NCBI RefSeq assembly: GCF_024343775.1
Contig: NZ_RJUF01000173.1
Coordinates: forward strand, 62,001-126,000
DNA length: 64,000 nucleotides
Direction: 5' to 3'
Source of the DNA: Lacihabitans soyangensis
GTDB lineage: Bacteria > Bacteroidota > Bacteroidia > Cytophagales > Spirosomataceae
Under the pieces are notes generated by a model. That model made no database searches. It worked only from the letters and a program-made list of their open reading frames with translations, and had not been told where the DNA came from. The number at the start of each line of letters is the position of its first letter. Position 1 is the stretch's first letter. Both the position numbers and the translations under genes were made by a program. Positions 8,178 to 16,824 of the stretch are shown here, piece by piece.

Positions 8178-11100
8178 ATGAAAGCTTTTAACATTAGAAA
8201 AAACATATTCCTCATTTTAGGGCTTATTGGCCTGTTGGTGGGGGCTTTGTATTTTTTTCTTGTCGAAAAAGACTCTCAAAACAATCTCTCTGCTCAGTAT
8301 CAATCTAATCTTCAAAAGAATGTTATTCGAGAATTATTAACATCCGATTTTGAATTAGGCCAGGTTATAAAACAGGTAAATGAGAAGAAATTTACTTCCT
8401 TCGAACAATTAAATATCAATACCAAATACCCCTATTTTATATTCAGAAACGGCCAAATAGCCTATTGGTCAGACTACAGAGTTGTTCCGAAATACGAAAA
8501 ACTTTCGCATCAAGAGGACGTCTTTTTTGATAATTATTTTCAAAACAAAGGTATTTTTCAAAGAAAATCGACGATTATCAATAAGGACACCGTTGAGGTG
8601 TTCTCCCTTGTTAATCTGTACAGATTCTATCAAAATCAGAACGACTACCTGCAGTCGGGTTACAATTCAGAGATTTTTCATCCTGCTCCTCTCAAAATTT
8701 CAGGCAATAGTTTTGAAAAAAGTCAGGTCATAAACGGCTTTTCAGGAAAACCTCTTTTTTATTTTCAAGGACCGGAGAAAGACAAAATAATCAACTCCGA
8801 ACTGCCAAAAACTACTTTGTGGATTTTTGTTGTTGCCTTAGTCTTTCTAGGTATTTCTGCCATTCAGTTTATCAAAAGCTTACTGAAACAGCATCAGTTC
8901 GGTTACGCCATTATTTTATTATTTGCTGTGCTAATTATCCTGAGGTTGTTACTTTTAATTACTGGTTTGCCGTGGATTTTCCTAGACCAAGAAGTATTCA
9001 ATCCAAGTTTTTACAACGGCACAATACTTACTCCAACACTTGGCGACACCGTACTCAACGGCCTCTTCATCATGATTTTCATGGCTGTTTTGGCCCTATA
9101 TTATTACAGAACGCGGTTTTTGTTGCTTCTAAATAAAACCCCACCTTTCATTATGAGCATTATTTCAGTACTGACGGTACTGGTGGTAATGGCTCTGGCT
9201 CATATTTGTTCTAACCAAATTAAAGACATTTACGAAAACTCCCTTTATAACTTGGGTTACTCGATGAATTTGGGTTTTAGCAAATTCAAAATCATCAGTT
9301 TTGTATATTACTTCTTTGTGTTGGGCAATTTTTTCATTGGCTCCCACATTGCCATCAACCTGTTCCTGAAACTCCAACCGAAAAACAAACTTGGTTTTTT
9401 TCATTGGTTGTATGGTTTTTTGACCGGAATGATTTTGTTCTATTTTATTACAGGCCTAGGTTTGGCATTTATTTTGGCCGGAATTTATTTCTGGATTGTT
9501 TACTTTTTTAAACTTTCGAGATATTTCTATACGCTTCGGTTTCAGACCTTACTTTATTTCATTCTTGCGGCATTTTTCTTTGCCTTGATATCTGTGAATA
9601 CAGTTGAATATCAGGAATCAAAAAAGAACATCTTAGACAAAAACAATTTCGGAAAAAGGTATTTGGCTGAAAATGACCTACTTGGAGAAGGTCTGCTGGA
9701 CAGATTCAGGCAAATAGTTAGAAACAATGAGTCTATCGTTTCCGCTTTTCAGAGAAAAGAGTTGGCTTATGAGTCTATCAAGCAACAGATCAAAGACGAT
9801 TTGTTGGACATGTATTTTGATAAATACGATGTTGAAGTGAAGGTTTTTGATGCGAATGGGTCAATTATGGAGCCTAGCGATAATACGGAGAATATTGCAG
9901 AACTCAAGTCCAAAGTAGCGAGTTTAAGATCGAAAACAGACCTTCCGAACATATTTTTCATAAACGAAACAGGGAATAGTTTCATCAAACAATACATCAC
10001 CTTCAACGATGTTTATAACGGGTCCGAAAAAGTCGGTACGGTGGTGTTAGATTTGAAACTCAAAGACGAAAACGTAACCAGCGTGTATCCTGAGTTACTT
10101 TTAGACAAAAAATTCGTTCAAAATCCGGAATCAAAAAACTACAGCTACGCCATTTTCGATAAGAACAATAGTCTAGTTTATAACTCTGGAAGCTTTAACT
10201 ACCTGATGTATTTTCCTTTGACAGAACTCAATGGAACGGAAATCTACAATAGCGAAAAAATAATTCAAGGCTACTCTCACTTTGCACTGAAAGGGCAAAA
10301 GGATAAAAAAATAATTATTTCGCAGCCTAATGCCTATTGGAAAAATTTACTTTCGAACTTCTCCTTTTTGTTTTTGATTTCGATTCTAGGGATTTCTGCC
10401 TTATTATTGGTATTTACAGTTCTAAACGGATTCAAGAGTTTTTCGATGAATTTCTCTACCAAAATCCAGTTTTACCTCAATGCGGCCTTTCTCTTACCTC
10501 TTATCATACTTATAATTTTAACTTTGAGTGTCGTTAGAACCACTTTGATTTCCATCCAAGAAAAATCATTTATCGACAACACTAAAAACATTGCGAATAC
10601 ACTTCAATACCATTTGGAAAATCTTCAAACAGGAAAAAGTAGCAGGGCGTATTTTGAAAGTGAAATAAATGATTTGGCCAGAAATACCAAGGTGGACATA
10701 AATCTTTTCGATAACAGGGGAAAACTCAATTTCACTACCCGTCCGTTGGTTTATCAGTATCATTTATTGTCGAATTATCTCAATCCAACAGCCTACAACA
10801 AGATACTAGAACAAAAGGCTAATGAATTACTAACCAATGAATCACTTGGAGAATTGAACTACAAAACTGTTTATATTGCAGTAAAAGGTAAAGAAAACAA
10901 GAATTATGGCGTAGTTGGAATTCCGTTTTTTGATGCCAAAACCATGCTTGATATTCAGGTAAAGGAAGTTGTTGCCACCATTCTTATCATTTTCTTACTG
11001 ATGTTCTTGATACTTTTGGTATCGTCGTATTTTGCAAGTTCTCAGCTTACTTCACCACTAAAATTGATTGCTCAAAGGCTGAAAAAGACCAACCTTGACA

Positions 11101-11888
11101 AATTGGATGAGACCATTGAGTGGAAATCTAATGATGAAATTGGCCTTTTGACGAAGTCTTACAACAAAATGATCAAGAAACTTGATGAAAGCAAAATAGC
11201 ACTTTCGCAAAGCGAAAAACAGACAGCATGGCGAGAAATGGCCAAACAAGTAGCACACGAAATTAAAAATCCATTAACACCTATGAAGCTTTCAATTCAA
11301 CAGCTTCAAAGGACTTTGCCAATGGACGATCCAAAGTCACGAGATAGAATTCAAAGAGCGTTAAACTCACTTACCGAGCAGATTGATAATATTAGTGAAA
11401 TTGCCAATTCGTTCTCAGAGTTTGCTAAAATGCCAGTTCCTAGAAACGAACGTTTTGACTTGGTGCCAGCTGTTCAAAAAACCGTTGATTTGTATTCGCA
11501 AAACAATAATATAAAAATAAATTTTGAATCCTCGGACAAAGAGATATTTGTCATGGGTGACAGAATGTTACTCAACAGAGTGATTACCAACCTCATACTC
11601 AACGGCATACAAAGTGTGCCACCTATCCGTCAGCCAGAAATAAGGGTAAAAGTTTACAAAAACGAGGAAGAAAATTTCGGTATGATTGAAGTTAAGGACA
11701 ACGGTAGTGGTATAGCAGAAAGTATTAGAAAAAAGGTATTTATTCCAAATTTCAGTACCAAAGTCGGTGGCTCGGGCCTTGGTTTGGCTATGGCCAAGCG
11801 TGGAATTGAACATGCAGGTGGAAACATTTGGTTTGAAACCGTTGAAGGAGAAGGCACTACGTTTTTTATTGATCTTCCTGCCAATTGA
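8178..11888 (+). CDS. Large membrane sensor histidine kinase (NtrY-like core), no adjacent response regulator
   Basis: A 1236-residue protein. One N-terminal helix (residues 7-26) precedes an extracytoplasmic region; a cluster of about seven helices lies near residues 212-475. A second extracytoplasmic region follows, then a helix near 725-750, another near 770-790, a third sensory stretch, and a last helix near 930-955. A HAMP-like linker comes next (about 955-1010). The HisKA domain carries the phospho-acceptor His1027 in AHEIKNPLTPMKLS. The HATPase domain shows the N box (NRVITNLILNGIQ, near 1130), G1 (DNGSGI) and G2 (GGSGLGLAMAKRG). The H-box with NPLTPMKLS resembles NtrY kinases. No receiver-domain gene is in the window, so the partner is elsewhere. 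The signal is unknown. Confidence 0.88.
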   Translation: MKAFNIRKNIFLILGLIGLLVGALYFFLVEKDSQNNLSAQYQSNLQKNVIRELLTSDFELGQVIKQVNEKKFTSFEQLNINTKYPYFIFRNGQIAYWSDYRVVPKYEKLSHQEDVFFDNYFQNKGIFQRKSTIINKDTVEVFSLVNLYRFYQNQNDYLQSGYNSEIFHPAPLKISGNSFEKSQVINGFSGKPLFYFQGPEKDKIINSELPKTTLWIFVVALVFLGISAIQFIKSLLKQHQFGYAIILLFAVLIILRLLLLITGLPWIFLDQEVFNPSFYNGTILTPTLGDTVLNGLFIMIFMAVLALYYYRTRFLLLLNKTPPFIMSIISVLTVLVVMALAHICSNQIKDIYENSLYNLGYSMNLGFSKFKIISFVYYFFVLGNFFIGSHIAINLFLKLQPKNKLGFFHWLYGFLTGMILFYFITGLGLAFILAGIYFWIVYFFKLSRYFYTLRFQTLLYFILAAFFFALISVNTVEYQESKKNILDKNNFGKRYLAENDLLGEGLLDRFRQIVRNNESIVSAFQRKELAYESIKQQIKDDLLDMYFDKYDVEVKVFDANGSIMEPSDNTENIAELKSKVASLRSKTDLPNIFFINETGNSFIKQYITFNDVYNGSEKVGTVVLDLKLKDENVTSVYPELLLDKKFVQNPESKNYSYAIFDKNNSLVYNSGSFNYLMYFPLTELNGTEIYNSEKIIQGYSHFALKGQKDKKIIISQPNAYWKNLLSNFSFLFLISILGISALLLVFTVLNGFKSFSMNFSTKIQFYLNAAFLLPLIILIILTLSVVRTTLISIQEKSFIDNTKNIANTLQYHLENLQTGKSSRAYFESEINDLARNTKVDINLFDNRGKLNFTTRPLVYQYHLLSNYLNPTAYNKILEQKANELLTNESLGELNYKTVYIAVKGKENKNYGVVGIPFFDAKTMLDIQVKEVVATILIIFLLMFLILLVSSYFASSQLTSPLKLIAQRLKKTNLDKLDETIEWKSNDEIGLLTKSYNKMIKKLDESKIALSQSEKQTAWREMAKQVAHEIKNPLTPMKLSIQQLQRTLPMDDPKSRDRIQRALNSLTEQIDNISEIANSFSEFAKMPVPRNERFDLVPAVQKTVDLYSQNNNIKINFESSDKEIFVMGDRMLLNRVITNLILNGIQSVPPIRQPEIRVKVYKNEEENFGMIEVKDNGSGIAESIRKKVFIPNFSTKVGGSGLGLAMAKRGIEHAGGNIWFETVEGEGTTFFIDLPAN

Positions 11889-11949
11889 AACCAAACGGAG
11901 TTGAAAAATGCCGTCCAAGGCTTATCTTTGTCGAAATATCGAAAATTAA

Positions 11950-12588
11950 ATGACAAAAATACGGTCTTTTGTATTCTCACCATTTTCAGAAAACACCTAC
12001 GTGCTTTACGACGAAACCAAGGAAGCGGTGGTTATAGACCCAGGTTGCCTTTCACAAGCCGAAAAATTAGAACTCAAAGAATTTATAGTTGAAAATAACC
12101 TAAAGGTAAAGGCACTTTTACTTACACACGCCCACTTAGATCATGTGTTCGGGGCTGCTTTTGTTAAAAGAACATTTAAGGTAGACATGTATCTGAATGA
12201 ACTGGATTTACCTATTCTTGCAGATGTGGAAAATCGCTGTAAAACTTGGGGAATCCCTGGCTATGAGCCAGTTGAATCGGATAAGCCACTCAAGGAAGGA
12301 GACATTTTTACATTCGGCAATACAGAACTAGCGGTTGTACATGTACCAGGACATGCCCCTGGACATGTGGCCTTTATATGTCACAAAAGCCAGTTTATAA
12401 TAGGTGGAGATTGTCTGTTTCACAGAAGTATTGGTCGAACAGATTTTCCGTTTTGCAGCCAAGAACAATTATTACATTCTATTAAAACTAAGTTTTTTAC
12501 CTTGCCCGATGAGTATACTGTTTATGCTGGTCATATGCAGCCGACCACCATCGGAGACGAGAAAAAACATAACCCTTTTTTGAAATAA
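11950..12588 (+). CDS. Metallo-beta-lactamase-fold hydrolase, glyoxalase II-like
   Basis: A 212-residue cytoplasmic MBL-fold protein. The metal-binding motif THAHLDH gives His60, His62, Asp64 and His65. Further ligands are visible in HVPGHAPGH and in the GGDCLF segment, and a final His in YAGHMQPT. The size and the GHAPGHVAF motif match the short hydroxyacylglutathione hydrolase-like group common in Bacteroidota, which cleave thioesters. The exact substrate cannot be told from sequence. The gene lies 61 bp downstream of the histidine kinase and 71 bp upstream of pssA on the same strand. Confidence 0.87.
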   Translation: MTKIRSFVFSPFSENTYVLYDETKEAVVIDPGCLSQAEKLELKEFIVENNLKVKALLLTHAHLDHVFGAAFVKRTFKVDMYLNELDLPILADVENRCKTWGIPGYEPVESDKPLKEGDIFTFGNTELAVVHVPGHAPGHVAFICHKSQFIIGGDCLFHRSIGRTDFPFCSQEQLLHSIKTKFFTLPDEYTVYAGHMQPTTIGDEKKHNPFLK

Positions 12589-12659
12589 CCAGTTCCGAAT
12601 TAGTCTTTGGCATGCAAAAAAAACGGCCAGAGTGCTGAAAGAATGATATTTAATAATTT

Positions 12660-13352
12660 ATGAAACTATTTACCTTACCCAATTTTATAACATTAGGTAA
12701 CCTTATTTGCGGTTGTTTGGGCATTATTATGGTCCTAAACTGTGAATTCACTAACGCCTCCATAATGATGTTAATAGCACTGATATTAGACTTTTTGGAT
12801 GGTTTTGTGGCTCGTTTGCTCAAAATCAGCTCTGAAATAGGCAAACAATTGGATTCTTTGGCAGATGTGGTAACGTTTGGCGTATTGCCATCTTTAATTA
12901 TTTACAAACTTCTAGAAAATTCTGCTCTAGAGCCTTCTTATCTTAAATACACCGCCTTTATAATGGCAGCGGCATCAGCATTGAGGCTCGCAAAATTCAA
13001 TATAGACACCAGACAATCAGACAGTTTCATTGGGCTACCTACACCTGCCAATGGTATGGTAGTGGCCACTTTTCCATTTCTAATCAATGATTATGGCAAA
13101 CTCGGTGAAATAGTAAACAACCCTTGGATTTTAATTGGCTATGTGTTCGTATTTAGCTTTTTACTCAATGCCGAAATACCACTTTTTGCCCTAAAATTCA
13201 AGAAGTTCGGATGGAAAGAGAATCAAATGAAGTACATTTTTCTTCTAAGTTGTGTTCTACTTATTCTAGCTTTCCAGCTCGCAGCGGTTCCTTTGATTAT
13301 ACTTATTTATGTACTACTTTCCTTGGCAATAAGTAAGAAAACGAGAAAATAG
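12660..13352 (+). CDS. pssA: CDP-diacylglycerol--serine O-phosphatidyltransferase
   Basis: A 230-residue integral membrane protein with about seven hydrophobic segments. The CDP-alcohol phosphotransferase motif Dx2DGx2ARx8Gx3Dx3D is complete, starting at Asp44-Phe-Leu-Asp47-Gly48 and ending LDSLAD. It makes phosphatidylserine from CDP-diacylglycerol and serine, the first step towards phosphatidylethanolamine. The N-terminus LPNFITLGNLICG is the usual start of bacterial type II PssA. The psd decarboxylase is not nearby. The gene ends 5 bp before the stop of the convergent M23 peptidase gene. Confidence 0.95.
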   Translation: MKLFTLPNFITLGNLICGCLGIIMVLNCEFTNASIMMLIALILDFLDGFVARLLKISSEIGKQLDSLADVVTFGVLPSLIIYKLLENSALEPSYLKYTAFIMAAASALRLAKFNIDTRQSDSFIGLPTPANGMVVATFPFLINDYGKLGEIVNNPWILIGYVFVFSFLLNAEIPLFALKFKKFGWKENQMKYIFLLSCVLLILAFQLAAVPLIILIYVLLSLAISKKTRK

Positions 13353-13357
13353 GACAA

Positions 13358-14224
13358 CTAAACCCTCTTCCTTTTGACCTTAAGGTCAAAATTACGAACA
13401 GCTATTTTTTTCGGTGGAAGAGGTTTTATTAAAGATAATTTACCAAAAAAAAGTCGTTTTATACCCTCTGCTTGTGTTGATTTTCTGATAGTTTCAGCAT
13501 TTTTGAGCCAAACATAATAGTTCTTGGGTTTTGGATAATAATCCTGATCCAATTCCAAATACATCAGGTGGAGATGAGTGTCTGACCGTTTATTTTTGGC
13601 ATTGAATCCTGTTCGGCCAACTTCGCCCAACTTATCACCGGGCTTCACAATCTGTCCAATCTCTACCACTACCTTACGGTGGTGGGCATAATACCACAAA
13701 CCTCCCCTTTCAAAATCAAAAACCCAAACATAGTTCCCCCCTCTATATTCAGAGCTATCCGTCCAATCTTTTTCAACGGCCAATACCACCCCATTCCCAA
13801 CAGATACGATGTCCACATAATCCTGTTTCCTGTTATCCTTGCAATCTTGGTCAGGGTCATATATAAAAATATCGTGTGCAGGATGGCTTCCTGAAACCGA
13901 GTGGTCAAAAAGATTAAAGTTTTTGATATAAAACCCCGAGCCATTGCCTCCTACTGCTGAATAATCACTCTGTGTAAGCGGAAAAACAAAATTGCCTATT
14001 TGACTTGAATCTAACGTATTGGGATAGCTTTTTTTGAGAATACCTAAAATACTTTTAAACTCATTTTCTGCCTCTAATGGGGTTATATTTTGCTCACGAA
14101 TGTCAACCAGCAACTTTTTGTAACGAGGAAAAACATCAGTTTCGTCAGAAAAAGAAAATGCCGAAGAAGCATCAGTCTTTAAACTAAAAACCGAAAAAAT
14201 GGCAAAAAGAATATTTAGAAGCAT
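13358..14224 (-). CDS. Secreted M23-family metallopeptidase
   Basis: From ATG 14224 this is a 288-residue protein with a signal peptide (MLLNILFAIFSVFSLKTDASS); the frame also extends upstream to a TTG at 14296, but the ATG puts the hydrophobic stretch at the N-terminus and is preferred. The LytM/M23 zinc site is visible as HDIFIYDPDQD (HxxxD-type ligands) and THLHLMYLEL (HxH), with the GD-K-LGEVGRTG strand between. It should cleave peptidoglycan cross-bridges or stems in the periplasm. The gene is convergent with pssA, and a 20-bp palindrome lies in its last codons. Confidence 0.86.
   Translation of the reverse strand: MLLNILFAIFSVFSLKTDASSAFSFSDETDVFPRYKKLLVDIREQNITPLEAENEFKSILGILKKSYPNTLDSSQIGNFVFPLTQSDYSAVGGNGSGFYIKNFNLFDHSVSGSHPAHDIFIYDPDQDCKDNRKQDYVDIVSVGNGVVLAVEKDWTDSSEYRGGNYVWVFDFERGGLWYYAHHRKVVVEIGQIVKPGDKLGEVGRTGFNAKNKRSDTHLHLMYLELDQDYYPKPKNYYVWLKNAETIRKSTQAEGIKRLFFGKLSLIKPLPPKKIAVRNFDLKVKRKRV
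13372..13391. repeat. Perfect 20-bp palindrome, candidate bidirectional terminator
   Basis: The arms TTTTGACCTT and AAGGTCAAAA are exactly complementary with no unpaired loop base. The palindrome lies 20 bp after the pssA stop and inside the last codons of the convergent M23 peptidase gene. No T-run follows closely on the plus strand, so terminator function is only plausible. Confidence 0.4.
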
Positions 14225-14442
14225 GGCTGTTTTAATAGTATTTCTAGAATTAAATTTTCGCTCTGAAAGCAAAGATACAAGCAGAAGAAGCCTCAAGCAA
14301 CATGAATTCAGACAAAAATCAATAAAACTTGGCTATTTTTCGTTAGAACTGATGTCGAATTAAAAAAAACCTTCGCTGGTAATAAAAACGATTTGTAAAA
14401 ACATTTGAAAATCAGGATATTTGTAAAACGATTCCAATCTTT

Positions 14443-14949
14443 TTGAAAAAAGCAATAAATTTAATTAAAAAACGGAGGTCACTTATAGCATACTTTTTTG
14501 CTGCAGGTAGCGGGGTAATTGTTCAATATTTAGTAGGTACCACCTATTGTATTGGCCATTTAAATATGGATCCACCAACAGCGTACTCTATCGGTTTTAT
14601 TGCTTCTATACCGGTTGGTTTTATCTTATCAAAGGTTTTTGCATTTAAAAGTCGTCATTCTGGAAATACTACCAGAGAGATGATAAAGTTTGGCTTGGTG
14701 CTTTTCTTCTCTTATATTATTACTGTTTCCGGCTCCACTTTTGCCTTAAAAAGCCTAACGTATCTTTTTGGAGAAATCAAAACTAAAATTCCATTTACTA
14801 ATAATGACTTTAGCCTTACGGGTACATTGAGTCATTTTGTTGGCATGGGATTAAGTTTTATTTTCAATTATTTTACACACAAAAAATTCACTTTTGTAGA
14901 AACAGGTCTTTTTGATAAAATAAAAGATTTTAAAAAATCCAAAGTTTAA
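14443..14949 (+). CDS. GtrA-family membrane protein
   Basis: A 168-residue protein with four predicted membrane segments (about residues 13-32, 45-66, 83-105 and 130-150). The C-terminal signature [13 protein letters not shown] matches the end of GtrA proteins (F-N-rK-FtF), which assist transfer or flipping of polyprenyl-linked sugars in surface polysaccharide synthesis. No ATG is available; TTG at 14443 is the likely start, giving [12 protein letters not shown]. Its last codon overlaps the stop of the convergent purine nucleoside phosphorylase gene by 4 bp. No glycosyltransferase partner is adjacent. Confidence 0.75.
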   Translation: MKKAINLIKKRRSLIAYFFAAGSGVIVQYLVGTTYCIGHLNMDPPTAYSIGFIASIPVGFILSKVFAFKSRHSGNTTREMIKFGLVLFFSYIITVSGSTFALKSLTYLFGEIKTKIPFTNNDFSLTGTLSHFVGMGLSFIFNYFTHKKFTFVETGLFDKIKDFKKSKV

Positions 14950-15761
14950 ATCCCTTCAGCTATCAATTCCTTAAATATAAGGGTCATAACTGGCTCAGCC
15001 TTGGCTGCATTGCCAATAATTTTCGAAATTTCAGCTACTTGAAGTGTCTCTGGAACACACATATCAGTAATGACAGAAACGCCAAAGACTGGAATATTCA
15101 TTTGCCTGGCCACAATAACCTCCGGCACTGTGCTCATACCAACAGCATCAGCACCGAGCATTCGCATCATTCGATATTCAGCCTTAGTTTCTAGCTGCGG
15201 ACCAGTTACACTTACATAAACTCCTTCTTTGAGGGTAGTTATATTGTGCCTTGCGGCAATTTGTTTTGCTTTTGTTATGATTTGCAAACTGTAGGGCTCA
15301 CTCATGTCTGGAAATCTATCTCCCATTATGTTAGCTCCCAAAAGTGGATTACTTGGTAAAAACTGAGAAATATGATCATTGATAATCATCAAATCGCTCT
15401 CTTGAAAGCTCGGATTTAAACCTCCAGCGGCATTGGAAATCAGAAGACATTCTATACCAAGCAATTTCATTACCCGTATAGGGAAAGTGATTTCTGCCAT
15501 ACTATAGCCCTCATAATAATGAAACCTACCTTGCATACACACCACGTTTTTGCCTGATATTTTTCCAAAGATCAGTCTTGATTTATGAAATTCAACTGTG
15601 GCCTCAACAAAATTGGGAATTTCGGAGTACGGAAACTCAAACTCTATCTCTATTTCCTCCGCCAATTTACCTAGTCCTGTGCCTAAAACAATACCAAACT
15701 GTGGTACAAAGCTTCCGATTTTGGCTTTTAAAAACTCTGCGGTTTCTGTAATTCTTTGCAT
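14946..15761 (-). CDS. Purine nucleoside phosphorylase (trimeric PNP-I type)
   Basis: A 271-residue cytoplasmic enzyme of the PNP/MTAP family. Characteristic segments are GTGLG (phosphate loop), [21 protein letters not shown] and [16 protein letters not shown]. It splits inosine, guanosine and deoxy forms with phosphate, feeding purine salvage. Residues of the purine site (Glu before TKAEYRMM and the Asn-like ITDMC segment) fit the 6-oxopurine class rather than MTA phosphorylase. It is a single gene, convergent with the GtrA-like gene and preceded by the terminator of the L28 unit. Confidence 0.93.
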   Translation of the reverse strand: MQRITETAEFLKAKIGSFVPQFGIVLGTGLGKLAEEIEIEFEFPYSEIPNFVEATVEFHKSRLIFGKISGKNVVCMQGRFHYYEGYSMAEITFPIRVMKLLGIECLLISNAAGGLNPSFQESDLMIINDHISQFLPSNPLLGANIMGDRFPDMSEPYSLQIITKAKQIAARHNITTLKEGVYVSVTGPQLETKAEYRMMRMLGADAVGMSTVPEVIVARQMNIPVFGVSVITDMCVPETLQVAEISKIIGNAAKAEPVMTLIFKELIAEGI

Positions 15762-15769
15762 TCTTGATA

Positions 15770-15814
15770 AAAAAAAAGATTGAATTCTAAACTAAAAAAG
15801 TCCAAAATTCAATC
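15770..15814 (-). terminator. Terminator after rpmB
   Basis: On the minus strand, arms GATTGAATT and AATTCAATC (9 bp, perfect; 19-base loop) are followed directly by a run of T (plus-strand A-tract 15770-15777). It lies 23 bp after the rpmB stop and just before the purine nucleoside phosphorylase start. Confidence 0.65.
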
Positions 15815-15836
15815 CAAAAAAAAAATAAAAAATATT

Positions 15837-16076
15837 TTATAAAGCCAATGTACCTTTACGAGCTGCACTCAATAAAGTAGCTTCTAAACCTTTTTTGTTG
15901 ATAGTTCTGATAGCACTAGTAGCTACTTTCAATTCCACCCAAACACCTTCAGACTCAAGAAAGAATTTCTTAGTTTTAAGGTTAGGGAAAAACTTGCGTT
16001 TCACCTTGTTATTAGCGTGCGAAACATTATTTCCAGATCTTGTTCTCTTACCGCTTATTTGACAAACCTTTGACAT
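15837..16076 (-). CDS. rpmB: 50S ribosomal protein L28
   Basis: A 79-residue basic protein starting MSKVCQISGKRTRSGNNVSHANNKVKR in part; the KVCQ-x-GKR and GNNVSHANNKTKR-like motifs are those of L28. It binds 23S rRNA in the large subunit. rpmG (L33), which commonly follows rpmB in Bacteroidota, does not follow here; the next gene downstream is purine nucleoside phosphorylase. A clear hairpin terminator follows the gene. Confidence 0.97.
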   Translation of the reverse strand: MSKVCQISGKRTRSGNNVSHANNKVKRKFFPNLKTKKFFLESEGVWVELKVATSAIRTINKKGLEATLLSAARKGTLAL

Positions 16077-16170
16077 GATTGTTTATTTTTAATTTTTGAA
16101 ACTTCGTTTACTCGAAACGAACACCTAATTGGGCTGCAAATATCCGAATTTTTATTTTAAAAACAAAATA

Positions 16171-16326
16171 CTAAACTTTAATTTCTTCTTTATAAGGACA
16201 ATTTAGACAATTACTTTTACAGCAATAACCCCTTTTCAGGTGATATTCCTTTGTAAAAACCATTAGACCCTCCTTATTGAAATAAAAATCTGCATTTTTT
16301 GAAATCTTCTTTTTCAATATTTTCAT
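16171..16326 (-). CDS. DUF5522-type mini-protein (cysteine-rich, 51 residues)
   Basis: ATG at 16326 to TAG at 16171-16173. The sequence runs DFYFNKEGLMVFTKEYH, then LKRGYCCKSNCLNCPY. The aromatic Y-x-N-x-x-G-x-x-V-F-T core and the C-terminal CC-x3-C-x2-CPY cluster are the hallmarks of the DUF5522 family, which is of unknown function. Four cysteines suggest metal binding. It lies between the Lrp regulator and rpmB on the same strand, 27 bp after the regulator's stop, so they could be co-transcribed. Confidence 0.8.
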   Translation of the reverse strand: MKILKKKISKNADFYFNKEGLMVFTKEYHLKRGYCCKSNCLNCPYKEEIKV

Positions 16327-16353
16327 CAAAAACCACAATTTAAAGTACTTAAT

Positions 16354-16812
16354 TTAAAGAGGAGTTTCTGTAGACCATTTCACTTCGGTCATCACAAACA
16401 TAGACTGCACATTCTGAATATTTTCTAATGCCGCCAACTTATTCACCAAAAAATTCTGATATTGAGCGATATCCTTAACTAAAACTCGCAACAAATAATC
16501 AAAATTTCCGGCTATGTAATAACATTCTACTACCTCATTGAAATTAACTACTTCGCGTTCGAATTGTTCAAGAAATGGTTTGGCATGCTCCTTAAGTTGC
16601 ACACTACAATACGTCAACATCGGCTTCCCGACTTTTTCTTTATCTAATAGAGCCACATAACCTTTGATAATTCCCTCCCGCTCAAGCCTCTTAATACGCT
16701 CATAAATAGGCGTTTGCGATAGCTTTAAATCATAAGACAGCTCCTTGGTAGTTATCCGAGCGTTTGTTTGAAGTGCCTCAAGTATTTGTTTATCTATTTC
16801 GTCTAGCTCCAT
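16354..16812 (-). CDS. Lrp/AsnC-family transcriptional regulator
   Basis: A 152-residue protein with the Lrp layout: an N-terminal helix-turn-helix (LDEIDKQILEAL, then ITTKELSYDLKLSQTPIYERIKRLE in part) and a C-terminal RAM/AsnC ligand-binding domain (from about residue 70, with VVECYYIAGNFDYLLRV). Such proteins sense amino acids and often control their own or neighbouring genes. It starts 12 bp after the radA stop, so it is probably in the radA unit. Its target is not evident. The second Lrp protein of the window, at 49489, has a similar layout and the same VxxGxFDYLL segment. Confidence 0.92.
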   Translation of the reverse strand: MELDEIDKQILEALQTNARITTKELSYDLKLSQTPIYERIKRLEREGIIKGYVALLDKEKVGKPMLTYCSVQLKEHAKPFLEQFEREVVNFNEVVECYYIAGNFDYLLRVLVKDIAQYQNFLVNKLAALENIQNVQSMFVMTEVKWSTETPL

Positions 16813-16824
16813 TTATTTTCTTTT

